From: Lentisphaerota bacterium
GTDB lineage: Bacteria > Verrucomicrobiota > Kiritimatiellia > JAAZAB01
Length of the DNA stretch: 64,000 bases
Assembly (NCBI GenBank): GCA_016188985.1
Contig: JACPGM010000119.1
Coordinates: forward strand, 25,274-89,273
Direction: 5' to 3'
Shown: piece by piece, positions 44,087 through 53,263 of the stretch
Position numbering within the stretch: the first letter of the stretch is position 1
Layout: each line of letters opens with the position of its first letter
Made by a program: the position numbers and the translations under genes
The notes under the pieces: generated by a model
Seen by the model: the letters and a program-made list of their open reading frames with translations, nothing else
Told to the model about the DNA's origin: nothing
The model's database searches: none

Positions 44087-45115
44087 ATGCAACCGGAAAC
44101 AGCCCAAAATCAATCAGTCGCCGCGCCATCGCTCAGCGTGGTCGTGCCGGTGTATCGCTCCGAGACTTCTCTGCGAGCGCTGGTAGAGCGGCTGCTGACG
44201 GTGCTCAAGAACCGGGCGGACGATTTTGAAATTATCCTGGTCAACGATGGCAGTCCCGACCGCAGTTGGCGCCTGATTGAGGAGTTGGCCCGAGCCGATA
44301 CGCGCATCCGCGGCATTGACCTCATGCGCAACTTCGGCCAGCACAATGCCGTGCTGTGCGGCATCCGCGCCGCGCGGTATGACGTAATTATCACGCTGGA
44401 TGCCGACCTTCAGCATCCACCGGAAGAAATCCCCAGCCTGCTGGCCAAGCTGGCGGAAGGCTACGACGTGGTGTATGGCCGGCCCGCCGAGGAAAAACAC
44501 AGTTTGTTCCGCCGCCTGGGTTCCAACACCCTTCGCTATATTGTGGGCCACGTGCTGGGTATTACCAATGCCGCGCAAATCAGCGCCTTGCGGGCCTTTC
44601 GCGCGCGCTTGCGCGAGCCTTTCCTGACCTATAGCTCGCCGTTGGTCTTTATTGACGTAATGCTGACCTGGTCCACCACCCGGATCACGGCCGTAAGCGT
44701 CAGGCACGCTGAGCGTTCCAAAGGAAAATCCAGTTATTCCCTCTACCAACTGCTCGGCTGGTGCTTTACCGTAATAACCAGTTTTTCCACGTTGCCCCTG
44801 CGTCTGGCCAGTTGGATTGGCTTCTTTTTTACCCTGTTCGGCGTCGGCGTGCTGGTGTACGTGATCGGCGTCTACCTGATCCTTGGCTACAGTATTCCCG
44901 GATTTCCATTTCTGGCTTCCATCATCGCCATTTTCTCGGGCGCCCAGTTGTTTGCCTTGGGGATTATCGGTGAATATCTCTCCCGCATTCACTTCCGCCT
45001 CATGGATAAGCCGCCGTTTGTGGTCCGCGATTCCATTGGATTCCCGCCTCCCAACCAAAACCCGCTGAAACCGGCGCTGGAGTCAGCCGTCAACCGCCAG
45101 ATTGTTCATGGTTGA
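44087..45115 (+). CDS. Polyprenyl-phosphate glycosyltransferase, GT2 with two C-terminal helices
   Basis: 342 residues. The GT-A domain has LSVVVPVYRSE, LVNDGSPDRSW and LDADLQHPPEE, the last being the DxD-type metal site in ArnC/GtrB/DPM enzymes. RSKGKSSYSLYQL precedes two C-terminal membrane helices (WIGFFFTLFGVGVLVYVIG and FPFLASIIAIFSGAQLFALG). It would load a sugar onto undecaprenyl phosphate for the GT-C proteins nearby. Tight spacing on both sides indicates one operon. Confidence 0.85.
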   Translation: MQPETAQNQSVAAPSLSVVVPVYRSETSLRALVERLLTVLKNRADDFEIILVNDGSPDRSWRLIEELARADTRIRGIDLMRNFGQHNAVLCGIRAARYDVIITLDADLQHPPEEIPSLLAKLAEGYDVVYGRPAEEKHSLFRRLGSNTLRYIVGHVLGITNAAQISALRAFRARLREPFLTYSSPLVFIDVMLTWSTTRITAVSVRHAERSKGKSSYSLYQLLGWCFTVITSFSTLPLRLASWIGFFFTLFGVGVLVYVIGVYLILGYSIPGFPFLASIIAIFSGAQLFALGIIGEYLSRIHFRLMDKPPFVVRDSIGFPPPNQNPLKPALESAVNRQIVHG

Positions 45116-45135
45116 CCGCCAGCCGAGTTTTGATC

Positions 45136-46614
45136 ATGAGCAATATCCTCCTGATTAAAACCAGCAAGTCCAACCTGCCGGACAAGGGCCTCTCGCCGCC
45201 GCTGGGCATCCTGTATCTGATTGCTTACCTGCGCAAGCACCGTCCGGCCGACGTCATTAAAATGATTGACCTGCGCCTGGAACGCGACGGCGGCCAAGCC
45301 ATCGCCACGCTTTGCCGCGACTTTGTGCCCGACATCATCGGTTTCAGCACCATGACCATCGAGGCCAACAACATGCATGTCATGGCGCAGTGGTGCAAGC
45401 AGCGCTTTCCGCTGAGCCGCATAATTGTCGGCGGGCCGCATGCCACGAGCTTCGGCCGGCATGTTATTGCCGACCCCAATATTGATTATGTGCTCGCCGG
45501 CGAAGGCGAAGCAGTATTCCTGAAACTGCTGAATGCCATTGACCACGGCTCGCCGCTGAGCGACCTGCCCGGCCTGAGTTATCGGAAGCCGGACGGCACG
45601 ATCATCTCCCGGGCCCCCACCCAGGAACTGCTTGACCTGACCACTTTGCCGCCTCCGGCCTGGGACCTGCATAATTTTGACCGCTATACCGATTCCCGAA
45701 TGTCGCCGATCAGCCTGGGCCGCTATGCGGCGCTATTTACCTCCCGCGGGTGTCCCTATCAATGCACCTACTGTCATTCCATTTTTTCCAAGCGCTATCG
45801 GGCGCTGCCGCCCTTGCAGGTAGTGGATGACATTGAATACCTGATTAACACCTACAACATCCAGGAACTTGAAATATATGACGACAGTTTCAACCTGCAT
45901 TACAATCGGACCATGGCAATTTGCGATGAAATCATCCGCCGCGGGCTTAAGATCCGCCTGCTTTTCCCCAACGGCGTCCGCGGTGATCTGCTGGATGAAG
46001 CGCTGATCAAGCGCCTGCGCCAGGCCGGCACGATTTACATGGTCTTTGCCGTAGAGTCCGCTTCCGAGCGCATCCAGCAAGCCATTAAAAAGAATGTTAA
46101 CCTCGATAAAATCCGGCAGAACATCCGAATCGCAGCGCGCGCGGGCATCTTTACCTGGGGCTTTTTCATGATGGGTTTTCCCGGGGAAACCCGCCGGGAG
46201 CTTTGGCGCACCGCCAAATACGCCATTGCTTCCGCGCTGCATGGCGGCTTTTTCTTCATTGTGGTCCCCCAGGCCGGCACCGAACTGGGCCGGCAGGTCG
46301 GCGTGGATGCCGGTAATTACGCCACCATCAAGGCCGCGGACTATTTTGCCACGCGCAACACCATATCGGCCGTCAGTCACTGGGAGCTCTGGCTGTGGCA
46401 ATTATTAACCTGCTTCTTTTTCTATGCTCATCCGGCGCGACTGTATCGCATCTTGAAAGATTACCCGTATTCGCCCGGCGCCTTTTGCCGGAAAGCCTTT
46501 CGGCGCGGCTTGGTATTTCTTTTTGTGACTTTTCTGCGTAACGTTAGCGACCGGTTGCGCAGCGGCAAAAAGCACGCGCGGGTGTCGCCGGTTGATGAGG
46601 CGCTGCGCTGTTAG
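45136..46614 (+). CDS. B12-binding-domain radical SAM enzyme, tandem copy 1
   Basis: 492 residues. Residues 1-150 form a cobalamin-binding-like Rossmann domain (PPLGILYLIAYLRKH, IIVGGPHATSFG, AGEGEAVFLKLL); from about 190 the radical SAM barrel begins with TSRGCPYQCTYCH (CX3CX2C). This is the BchE/class B methylase architecture: methylation or ring chemistry on glycan, lipid or phosphonate substrates. I start at the ATG at 45136 (MSNILLIK). It is a close duplicate of the next gene. Confidence 0.85.
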   Translation: MSNILLIKTSKSNLPDKGLSPPLGILYLIAYLRKHRPADVIKMIDLRLERDGGQAIATLCRDFVPDIIGFSTMTIEANNMHVMAQWCKQRFPLSRIIVGGPHATSFGRHVIADPNIDYVLAGEGEAVFLKLLNAIDHGSPLSDLPGLSYRKPDGTIISRAPTQELLDLTTLPPPAWDLHNFDRYTDSRMSPISLGRYAALFTSRGCPYQCTYCHSIFSKRYRALPPLQVVDDIEYLINTYNIQELEIYDDSFNLHYNRTMAICDEIIRRGLKIRLLFPNGVRGDLLDEALIKRLRQAGTIYMVFAVESASERIQQAIKKNVNLDKIRQNIRIAARAGIFTWGFFMMGFPGETRRELWRTAKYAIASALHGGFFFIVVPQAGTELGRQVGVDAGNYATIKAADYFATRNTISAVSHWELWLWQLLTCFFFYAHPARLYRILKDYPYSPGAFCRKAFRRGLVFLFVTFLRNVSDRLRSGKKHARVSPVDEALRC

Positions 46615-46636
46615 CGCTCCGGCCAGGACTTTTCCC

Positions 46637-48112
46637 ATGGCTAAGATCCTGTTGATCAAAACTACGAAAACCTACGCTTCGGACAAGGCCCTGTCACCGC
46701 CCTTAGGCCTTCTTTATCTCAGCGCTTACCTGCGCCAGCAGCGGAGCGCCGATCAGATCAGAATAATTGATCTCAGAACCGTTCGCCATGGCCAACAAGT
46801 TCTGGCGCAAACCTGCCGCGACTTCGCGCCCGATATCATCGCCTTCAGCTCCATGACCATCGAATCCACTTGCCTGCACGAGATGGCCCGCTGGTGCCGC
46901 CAGCATGCTCCCGGCGCGATTATTATCGTCGGCGGCCCGCACGCCGCTTCATTCCAACAGCAGATTCTGGCGGATCCCAACATTGATTACCTTCTGGCCG
47001 GCGAAGGCGAAATCCCGTTTCTGCAATTCGTCAATGCCATGGAAGCCAACCAGCGGACGCCCGCCATCTCAGGATTGAGCTATAAAGACGCCAACGGGGC
47101 TGTGGTCTCCTCGCCTGCCAACCGGGATCTGGTTGACCTGGCCACTTTGCCGATGCCAGCCTGGGATATGATTGATTTTGATGATTACACCGATGCCCGC
47201 ATGTCGCCGATCAGCCAGGGGCGCTATGCGGCTTTGTTCACCTCCCGGGGCTGTCCTTACCGGTGCACCTACTGCCACAATATATTTCCCAAACGTTACC
47301 GCGCCATGACCCCGCCCCAGGTGGTGAACGAGATTGAATACCTGGTCAACAGGTACCAGATCCGGGAATTTGAAATTTACGACGACAGCTTTAACCTGAA
47401 CTACCAGCGCGCAATGGCTATTTGCGACGAAATCATCCGCCGCGGGCTCAAGATCCGCTTGCTTTTCCCCAACGGCGTCCGCGGCGATCTGCTGGATGAA
47501 GCCTTGATCAAGCGCCTGCGGCAGGCCGGCACAATCTTCCTGGCCATGGCCGTCGAGTCCGCCTCGCCGCGTATCCAGAAGGAAATCAAAAAGAATAATG
47601 ACCTCGAAAAAATCCGGCACAATATCACCGTGGCAGCCCGGGAAGGCATTTTCACCTGGGGCGCCTTTATGATGGGGTTCGTCCGTGAAACCCGGCGCGA
47701 ACTCTGGCAGACCGCCCGCTACGCCATTACCTCGGATTTGCACGGCGCCCATTTTTTTATTGTCATCCCCCAGGCCAACACGGAATTGGGCCGTCAGGCC
47801 GGCCTGGACGTCAGCCAATACGCGGACATCAAGGCCACCGATTATTGGACAACCAAAAATACGCTCGCTTGCGTCAGTCACTGGGAGCTCTGGCTGTGGC
47901 AGATGCTTGCCTTTTTCCTTTTTTATGCCAACCCGGTCAGGATCTACCGGGCCATACGGGTCTTTCCTTATCCGGCCCGTGTTTTCTGCCATAGGGTTTT
48001 TCGGCGCGGCGGCGTTTTTGTATGGTTGACCTTCTTTCGTAATCTCATGTATCGTCTCCATCGTCAGAAAAAAAGGCCGGCCTTGGCGGGCCGCCAGGCC
48101 CCTGCGCTTTAA
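46637..48112 (+). CDS. B12-binding-domain radical SAM enzyme, tandem copy 2
   Basis: 491 residues with the same plan as the preceding gene: MAKILLIKTTKTYASDKALSPPLG, GGPHAASF, then TSRGCPYRCTYCHNIF. Long stretches are identical between the two, for example RRGLKIRLLFPNGVRGDLLD, while the N-terminal domains and the loop after MGF (VRETRRE against PGETRRE) differ. Each ends in a hydrophobic/basic tail that may associate with the membrane. The separation of 22 bases indicates co-translation. Divergence suggests two related substrates rather than redundancy. Confidence 0.85.
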   Translation: MAKILLIKTTKTYASDKALSPPLGLLYLSAYLRQQRSADQIRIIDLRTVRHGQQVLAQTCRDFAPDIIAFSSMTIESTCLHEMARWCRQHAPGAIIIVGGPHAASFQQQILADPNIDYLLAGEGEIPFLQFVNAMEANQRTPAISGLSYKDANGAVVSSPANRDLVDLATLPMPAWDMIDFDDYTDARMSPISQGRYAALFTSRGCPYRCTYCHNIFPKRYRAMTPPQVVNEIEYLVNRYQIREFEIYDDSFNLNYQRAMAICDEIIRRGLKIRLLFPNGVRGDLLDEALIKRLRQAGTIFLAMAVESASPRIQKEIKKNNDLEKIRHNITVAAREGIFTWGAFMMGFVRETRRELWQTARYAITSDLHGAHFFIVIPQANTELGRQAGLDVSQYADIKATDYWTTKNTLACVSHWELWLWQMLAFFLFYANPVRIYRAIRVFPYPARVFCHRVFRRGGVFVWLTFFRNLMYRLHRQKKRPALAGRQAPAL

Positions 48113-48134
48113 CCACGCCGTAAATTACACGCCC

Positions 48135-48938
48135 ATGGCGTTCATTCTGAAATTCAAGGCCTTCCCGGAGCCGGACGGGCCGTTAGCCTATGCGCCGGTT
48201 CCCTGGGACAGCGACCTGTTCGGGTTTCCGTTTTATGAATTGAACTGCGGCCAAACGCCGCCGGAAGTTTTGGATCAGCACCTTGCCGCTTGGCTGGCGA
48301 ACCTGCCGTGTGAACAACCTTGCCTCGTTCTCGCCCGGCTTAATCCCGACCAGGTCGCAACCGCCGCCGCGCTCGCCCGCCAGGGATTTTATCCCGTTGA
48401 AACAATGCTGGATTTCGAACTGAACCTGGCGCGCCTGCAGATCATCGTTAAACACCAGGCGACCCAATACCGTTTCCGCAACGCAATTCCGGCCGACCTC
48501 TCGGCGGTCCGCGCCATTGCTCTCCGCGCCTATGCCACCGACCGCTTTCACCTGGACCCGCATTTGCCCTCCGCGAAGGCCGACCGGCGCTACGCCCAAT
48601 GGGTTGAAAACAGCTTTCATGCCCAGGAGCCGATCTTTGTCCTGGAAGACACTAAACAAGCACAGGTCGTCGGCTTTATCCAATGCCGCGACAAGGCCCC
48701 GCAAGTGCTGGATGTCTGCCTCGGCGCGGTGCGGCCGGAAATCCAGAACAGTGGCGCGGGCGTCCTGATGTACCAACAGCTTTTTGTGGAACACCGCGCG
48801 CGGGGTTATAAAAAAGCTATGACCTACGTATCGTGCAACAACATCCGGGGCATTAAACTGACCTTGCGTTACGGTTTCACCGTCAGCAAGGCCACGCTCT
48901 GCATGCACTGGTTCCGCGCCGCGGGTAACCAGTCGTAA
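48135..48938 (+). CDS. GNAT acetyltransferase, WecD-like
   Basis: 267 residues. An N-terminal domain (PVPWDSDLFGFPFYELN) precedes a GNAT domain from about residue 115; the acetyl-CoA site is the GAVRPEIQNSGAGVLMYQQL region. The opening WDSDLFGF motif is shared with dTDP-fucosamine acetyltransferase WecD. A WecE-like aminotransferase gene lies 1.2 kb downstream, supporting synthesis of an N-acetylated 4-amino-deoxy sugar. It follows the radical SAM pair by 22 bases. Confidence 0.75.
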   Translation: MAFILKFKAFPEPDGPLAYAPVPWDSDLFGFPFYELNCGQTPPEVLDQHLAAWLANLPCEQPCLVLARLNPDQVATAAALARQGFYPVETMLDFELNLARLQIIVKHQATQYRFRNAIPADLSAVRAIALRAYATDRFHLDPHLPSAKADRRYAQWVENSFHAQEPIFVLEDTKQAQVVGFIQCRDKAPQVLDVCLGAVRPEIQNSGAGVLMYQQLFVEHRARGYKKAMTYVSCNNIRGIKLTLRYGFTVSKATLCMHWFRAAGNQS

Positions 48939-48943
48939 ATTGA

Positions 48944-49012
48944 CATAGTGGGTTATCAGTTACGAGGTAGTCGTATGATGGTAGGGACGGCTCCCCGCCA
49001 CAGGGCGGGTCA
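48944..49012. mobile_element. Family A element, copy 4, one half only
   Basis: GTGGGTTATCAGTTACGAGG and GGTAGGGACGGCTCCCCGCC match the left half of family A copies 1-3. The right terminus is missing and no target duplication is evident. It is followed by another hairpin (about 49082-49112, AGCCGAGCCCCGTCTCGGCG). This fills most of the gap between the acetyltransferase and methyltransferase genes. Confidence 0.6.
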
Positions 49013-49163
49013 AGAAAAAATCGAAATCATCGCGCTGGCGGAACAGCGCTCCTACAAAAAATTACATAATAGGCGGGAGAATGTAGGAGCCGAGCCCCGT
49101 CTCGGCGATCTGCGTCAATTGTTTCACACGTTCTGAGGCATTCCGAATTGCCATCATCTAAGG

Positions 49164-49946
49164 TTGAAATTGAATTTTTCTTCGCTCGAGTATATTCGCT
49201 GTCCGGCCTGCGGCGGCAAGGTCGCAACGGCCCCCCGCGCCTGGCAATGCCTGTCCTGCCGAAGGTCTTATCCCGTCGAGGATGAAATCCCAGCTTTGCT
49301 TGCGCAGCCCCAGTTCACGCCAGGCGAAGGCGACACCGGGCTGGATGCCGAAACCGCCCGCTATCCCCTGCTCATGGCCGCCTTTGCCCTGCTGCTGCGG
49401 GTCTGGTTGCCGGCGGAACGCCGGCGCCTGATTGGCCGGATCGGAATCCTCCCCGGCGATGTGGTACTGGATCACTGCACCGGTCCGGGCGGAAATCTCC
49501 CGGCCATTGCCTCGCTGATCGGCCCATCCGGCAAGCTCTTCGCAATGGACTTATCGCGCGCCATGGTTCGCGCCGCGCAGCGGTTCGCCCGCGCCAAACA
49601 CATTGCCGCCGAGATCCACCGGGCTGACGCCCTCCACCTGCCGTATGCCGACAACTGCTTCAATGCCGTCGTGCATTATGGCGCGATCAACCAGTTCGCT
49701 GACCAGCGCAAAGCCATTGACGAAATCCTGCGAGTGACGAAACCCGGAGGCGTAATAGCCCTCCTCGATGAGGGCATTGAGCCGGGGAAGGAAAATACGT
49801 GGCTGGCCAAATTGCTGGTATGGAAGAATCCGCTGTTTAGCTCGCGGCCGCCGCTCGACCTGATTCCTCCGAAAGCAAACCCACGGCTCGAGTGGGTGCT
49901 CCGCGGCGTCTTCTATCAGATTATCTTCCGTAAGCCGTCTGTTTGA
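49164..49946 (+). CDS. SAM-dependent methyltransferase with N-terminal zinc ribbon
   Basis: 260 residues. IRCPACGGKV and CLSCRRSYPVEDEIP form a Trm112-like zinc knuckle; the class I methyltransferase fold follows with VLDHCTGPGGNLP (motif I), AMDLSRAM and the ADALHLPYADNCFNAV block. Family members methylate quinones, lipids or sugars. The track starts at TTG (49164); no ATG lies near the N-terminus and no strong ribosome site is visible, so the start is uncertain. Confidence 0.7.
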   Translation: MKLNFSSLEYIRCPACGGKVATAPRAWQCLSCRRSYPVEDEIPALLAQPQFTPGEGDTGLDAETARYPLLMAAFALLLRVWLPAERRRLIGRIGILPGDVVLDHCTGPGGNLPAIASLIGPSGKLFAMDLSRAMVRAAQRFARAKHIAAEIHRADALHLPYADNCFNAVVHYGAINQFADQRKAIDEILRVTKPGGVIALLDEGIEPGKENTWLAKLLVWKNPLFSSRPPLDLIPPKANPRLEWVLRGVFYQIIFRKPSV

Positions 49947-50128
49947 CATCACGGATGATCAGGGCATTGACGGTCGCCTGGCGACCGTCAATAATCAGTG
50001 TTATCCGTGCCATCCCGCGAAACGCGGGACGAGTCCGTGGCTTGCCACGCGCCGCGCGTGGTTCCCGCCTCAGCGGGTCCGCTTCGGACGGAATCATTAT
50101 TGCATTTCAACCAACTCGAAAATCACGT
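49947..50128. repeat. Hairpin-rich gap before the aminotransferase
   Basis: 49966-49992 is a perfect 13-base-arm hairpin, ATTGACGGTCGCC facing GGCGACCGTCAAT. It is followed by CAGTGTTATCCGTGCCATCC (shared with the repeat near 20590), a CGCGAAACGCG hairpin, GGCTTGCCACGCGCCGCGCGTGG and CCGCCTCAGCGGGTCCGCTTC. The track ORF reads through all of it and is not a credible N-terminus. Confidence 0.6.
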
Positions 50129-51295
50129 ATGCTGAATGTCATGAATGCCGGCAAAGTCCGTTACAAAATCCCTTTCAACCGGCCGTGTTTTTTGGGGCCT
50201 GAGCAGGATTATATGGCCCAAGCCGTAGCCAACGGCCAGATTTCCGGCGACGGCGAGTTCACCCGCCGGTGCCATGAATTTCTGGAAAGACAGCTCGGCG
50301 TAGCCAAGGCCCTGCTCACCACTTCCTGCACCCACGCTTTGGAAACGGCCGCGCTGCTTCTAAATATCCAGCCGGGTGATGAGGTTATCGTGAGCTCCTT
50401 CACCTTCGTCTCCACGGTGAACGCCTTTGTGCTGCGCGGGGCCAAGCCGGTTTTCATTGATATCCGGCCCGACACGCTTAACCTGGATGAGACCCGCCTG
50501 GAACGGCTGATCACGCCGCGAACCAAGGCCGTCATCGCGATGCATTACGCCGGCATAGGCTGCGAAATGGATACGATTCTGGCGATTGCCGGCCGTCATG
50601 GCATTCCCGTGGTGGAGGATAATGCCCACGGCCTGCTGGGCCGTTATAAGGGCCGCTGGCTGGGAACTTTCGGCTGCTTGGGAACCTTAAGCTTTCATGA
50701 AACCAAGAACTTTACCTGTGGCGAAGGCGGCGCTTTGCTGATTAATGACCCCAAGTTCATTGAACGGGCCGAAATCCTGCGGGAAAAGGGCACTAACCGC
50801 AGCCAGGTGTTCCGGGGCCAGGCCGATAAATACTCCTGGATTGACTTGGGTTCGAGTTACCTGCCTTCCGACCTGCTGGCCGCATTCCTGCTGGCCCAGT
50901 TAGAGGCCCGGGACTTCATTCAAGCCCAGCGCCGGCGCATCTGGGAGGTTTATGCCGCCGAGCTGCTCGATTGGGCGCGGCAACACTCTGTCAATCTGCC
51001 GACGATTCCGACCCATTGCGAACAGCCTTATCATATGTTTTACCTGCTCATGCCGTCCGCGGCCCCGCGGCAGGCATTGATTGATCATTTGAAAAGCCGC
51101 AGCATCTTGGCGGTCTTCCATTATCTGCCTCTGCATCTCTCGCCCATGGGCCGCCGCTTCGGCGGCCGACCGGGCGATTGCCCGGTCACCGAATCGGCCA
51201 GCGACCGCCTCCTGCGCCTGCCGTTCTATACCGGGTTGAGTAAAACAGACCAGGAACAGGTGGTGGCCGCGATTCTCGAATGCAAAGCCTTCTGA
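50129..51295 (+). CDS. wecE: dTDP-4-amino-4,6-dideoxygalactose transaminase-like (WecE/DegT family)
   Basis: 388 residues, PLP aminotransferase fold type I. IPFNRPCFLGPEQDYM opens the domain, TTSCTHALETAA binds the cofactor phosphate, VEDNAHGLLGRYKG carries the pyridine-pairing Asp, and FHETKNFTCGEGG contains the Schiff-base lysine; ETKNFTCGEGGA is characteristic of WecE. It converts a dTDP-4-keto-6-deoxyhexose to the 4-amino sugar. Paired with the WecD-like gene, it suggests dTDP-Fuc4NAc or similar. Start ATG at 50129 or 50141. Confidence 0.8.
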   Translation: MLNVMNAGKVRYKIPFNRPCFLGPEQDYMAQAVANGQISGDGEFTRRCHEFLERQLGVAKALLTTSCTHALETAALLLNIQPGDEVIVSSFTFVSTVNAFVLRGAKPVFIDIRPDTLNLDETRLERLITPRTKAVIAMHYAGIGCEMDTILAIAGRHGIPVVEDNAHGLLGRYKGRWLGTFGCLGTLSFHETKNFTCGEGGALLINDPKFIERAEILREKGTNRSQVFRGQADKYSWIDLGSSYLPSDLLAAFLLAQLEARDFIQAQRRRIWEVYAAELLDWARQHSVNLPTIPTHCEQPYHMFYLLMPSAAPRQALIDHLKSRSILAVFHYLPLHLSPMGRRFGGRPGDCPVTESASDRLLRLPFYTGLSKTDQEQVVAAILECKAF

Positions 51296-51328
51296 AGACT
51301 ACCGAGATGTTTCGCCTGCGCACATGGA

Positions 51329-51609
51329 TTCAGGGCCTGTAAAGAAATTAAATGAACAATGATTGCGCCAGTTTTCACTCCGGGCAAGGCGCCGCAAGCG
51401 GAGGCGTACCTGAAAGGTACGTGCCGCTTGCGGCAACGCCGCCCCGGGCGAAAACGGGCGCAACTCATATGGGCGCAGGCCATTTTGCCGTTCCGTGGCG
51501 TTCCGCGCTAAGGGCAATACCTTCCAGGTATTGCACCTTCGCGCGCGCCGGACGGAGACGGCAAAATTTCCAGCGTCATTGTTCATTTAATTTCTTTGCA
51601 GGCCCTAAG
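51329..51609. mobile_element. Element D: terminal inverted repeats around two hairpins
   Basis: The left end CAGGGCCTGTAAAGAAATTA plus AATGAACAATG (51331-51361) is the inverse complement of the right end CATTGTTCATTTAATTTCTT plus TGCAGGCCCT (51577-51606) with a single mismatch. Inside are two large hairpins: 51372-51456 (GGCGCCGCAAGCGG arm, CCTGAAAGG loop) and 51480-51570 (GGCCATTTTGCCGT arm, CCTTCCAGG loop). It has no ORF of its own. It is a MITE-like structure fused to the start of the next gene. Confidence 0.8.
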
Positions 51610-51630
51610 ACCTGGTGGTCGCTCTTGCTC

Positions 51631-53262
51631 ATGAACGGGGTCTTTATCGGTATCGGTCTCTATTGGATTTTCCTCATTCCGTATAACAACGCCCCCGATG
51701 AAAACACCCATTTCAAATACAGCGTCGAGTTTATCCTCAAGCACCACCGTCTACCGGTCTGGGGTGTTGACGATCTGGACCAGTTCCGCCATTCGCTTTC
51801 CAGTTACAACCACCTGCCGGCGCTGAATTACCTCGTGGCGGCCGGAATGGCCGGCGCGGCCCAGGCCTGCTGCGGGATTGAACCGTATCTCGGCGCGCGC
51901 ATTGCCTCACTGGCCTGGGGCATGCTGTTTCTTACTTTTCTATACTTGGCCCTTTGGTCGCTGACCGGGCGCACGGCGCTGGCAACCATCGTCACGGCCG
52001 CGTTTGCGTTCATTCCCCAAGTCCTGTTCAACTGTAGTTATATCAATGCCGATGCCCATTCCCTTGCCATTGCCGCCTTGTTGGCTTGGGCGCTGATCCG
52101 ATTCTGGAAAAAACAATCTGACCTTAATCTGATCATTCTGGGACTCTCCGGCGGACTGCTATTCTCGGCCAAATACAATTATTTTTATTACGTGCCCTTT
52201 ATCGCCGCCGGATTGGGCTACTTAGCCTGGCGGCGCGTAGCAACCTGGCGCGACGTCGGCCGGATCGTCCTGGCCGTGATCTGCGGCTCAATTCTGATTT
52301 CCGGCTTCTGGTATTGCCGGAATACCTGGCTGTACGGAGCGCCGGTGCCGTTTCTCCTCAGCGAGCAGCACCTGGCAAACTTGGGCATCGTCCGCGAGGC
52401 GATTCCGATCAACCGGGGCATATCGCTGGCATCCTTAACCTGGCTGATCCAGCAGAAATTCGTGCCTATTACCTTCGCCTCGTTCTTTGGCCTGTTCGGC
52501 TACTTAGACGTTGGCTTCCCGCCTGAGATCTACACCGCGCTCTTCGTGATTATTATGGCGCTGGTCATTCTGTTTCTTATTGAACTGCTGATCACCCGCG
52601 ATCGCGCCGTTGCCGTCGCCGGTCTATGGCTGGCTGCGTTTATGCTTACCATCCTGGCTCTGCACGTGGGGACGTCCCTCACTATTGATCCCCAGCCCCA
52701 GGGCCGGTACCACTTTGTCAGCCTTGTCCCCATGGCCGTTTTTCTGGGGTGGGCCGCGCACCGCCAAAGGCGCCTGCGGAAATACGCGCTTGCTCTCATG
52801 GTGGTAACCGGCGCGCTGCTGGTCCAGACTGTCGCGCTCTTTGCCAAAACGTACGGTGGGCCGATGGTCTTTACCGTCCTGTGGGACGGCCCGCGGGTCC
52901 ACAGCGCGATCACAACCGCAGCCAAGCCTGCCGAAAAAAACTACATTCGCGTTGCCTGCGCGGTCAATGACTCTGAGGAGCTAACCGCGCTGCGGGTGGA
53001 TTTTCCCAAAAACATTCTGGCGCGTTACCGGGATTTCAGGGTGATCCTCGATAGTCCCCGCGGCCGGCAAACCTGGCGCGAAAAAAGTCTGCCGCCGCCG
53101 CAGTACACGGATCTGCGCTACGACCCAACCCTGAATGCCTTCGACACGATCGGGAGCAATCCTTCCGCAGCGTTCACGCTGCCGGCGACCCTTGGGCCGC
53201 TCAAGGCGATTACCCTCGAAATGGCCATCGAGCATCGCCGCCTGCGCGACCCGAAGTTTTAA
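51631..53262 (+). CDS. GT-C / DUF2142-like membrane glycosyltransferase
   Basis: 543 residues from the ATG at 51631, with ten or more helices. The first external loop reads NNAPDENTHFKYSVEFI, a PDE.xHF motif placed like the catalytic acid of DUF2142/PMT-type GT-C enzymes. A soluble C-terminal stretch of about 110 residues follows the last helix. The track ORF adds 93 residues encoded almost wholly by element D; the original start may have been lost to that insertion, with TTG at 51625 an alternative. It ends the polysaccharide block. Confidence 0.65.
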   Translation: MNGVFIGIGLYWIFLIPYNNAPDENTHFKYSVEFILKHHRLPVWGVDDLDQFRHSLSSYNHLPALNYLVAAGMAGAAQACCGIEPYLGARIASLAWGMLFLTFLYLALWSLTGRTALATIVTAAFAFIPQVLFNCSYINADAHSLAIAALLAWALIRFWKKQSDLNLIILGLSGGLLFSAKYNYFYYVPFIAAGLGYLAWRRVATWRDVGRIVLAVICGSILISGFWYCRNTWLYGAPVPFLLSEQHLANLGIVREAIPINRGISLASLTWLIQQKFVPITFASFFGLFGYLDVGFPPEIYTALFVIIMALVILFLIELLITRDRAVAVAGLWLAAFMLTILALHVGTSLTIDPQPQGRYHFVSLVPMAVFLGWAAHRQRRLRKYALALMVVTGALLVQTVALFAKTYGGPMVFTVLWDGPRVHSAITTAAKPAEKNYIRVACAVNDSEELTALRVDFPKNILARYRDFRVILDSPRGRQTWREKSLPPPQYTDLRYDPTLNAFDTIGSNPSAAFTLPATLGPLKAITLEMAIEHRRLRDPKF

Positions 53263-53263
53263 C

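Noticed and set aside
51352-51630. N-terminal 93 residues of the GT-C ORF as real protein
   Set aside because: Encoded by an inverted-repeat element with two hairpins; the sequence is not protein-like until TWWSLLLMNG.
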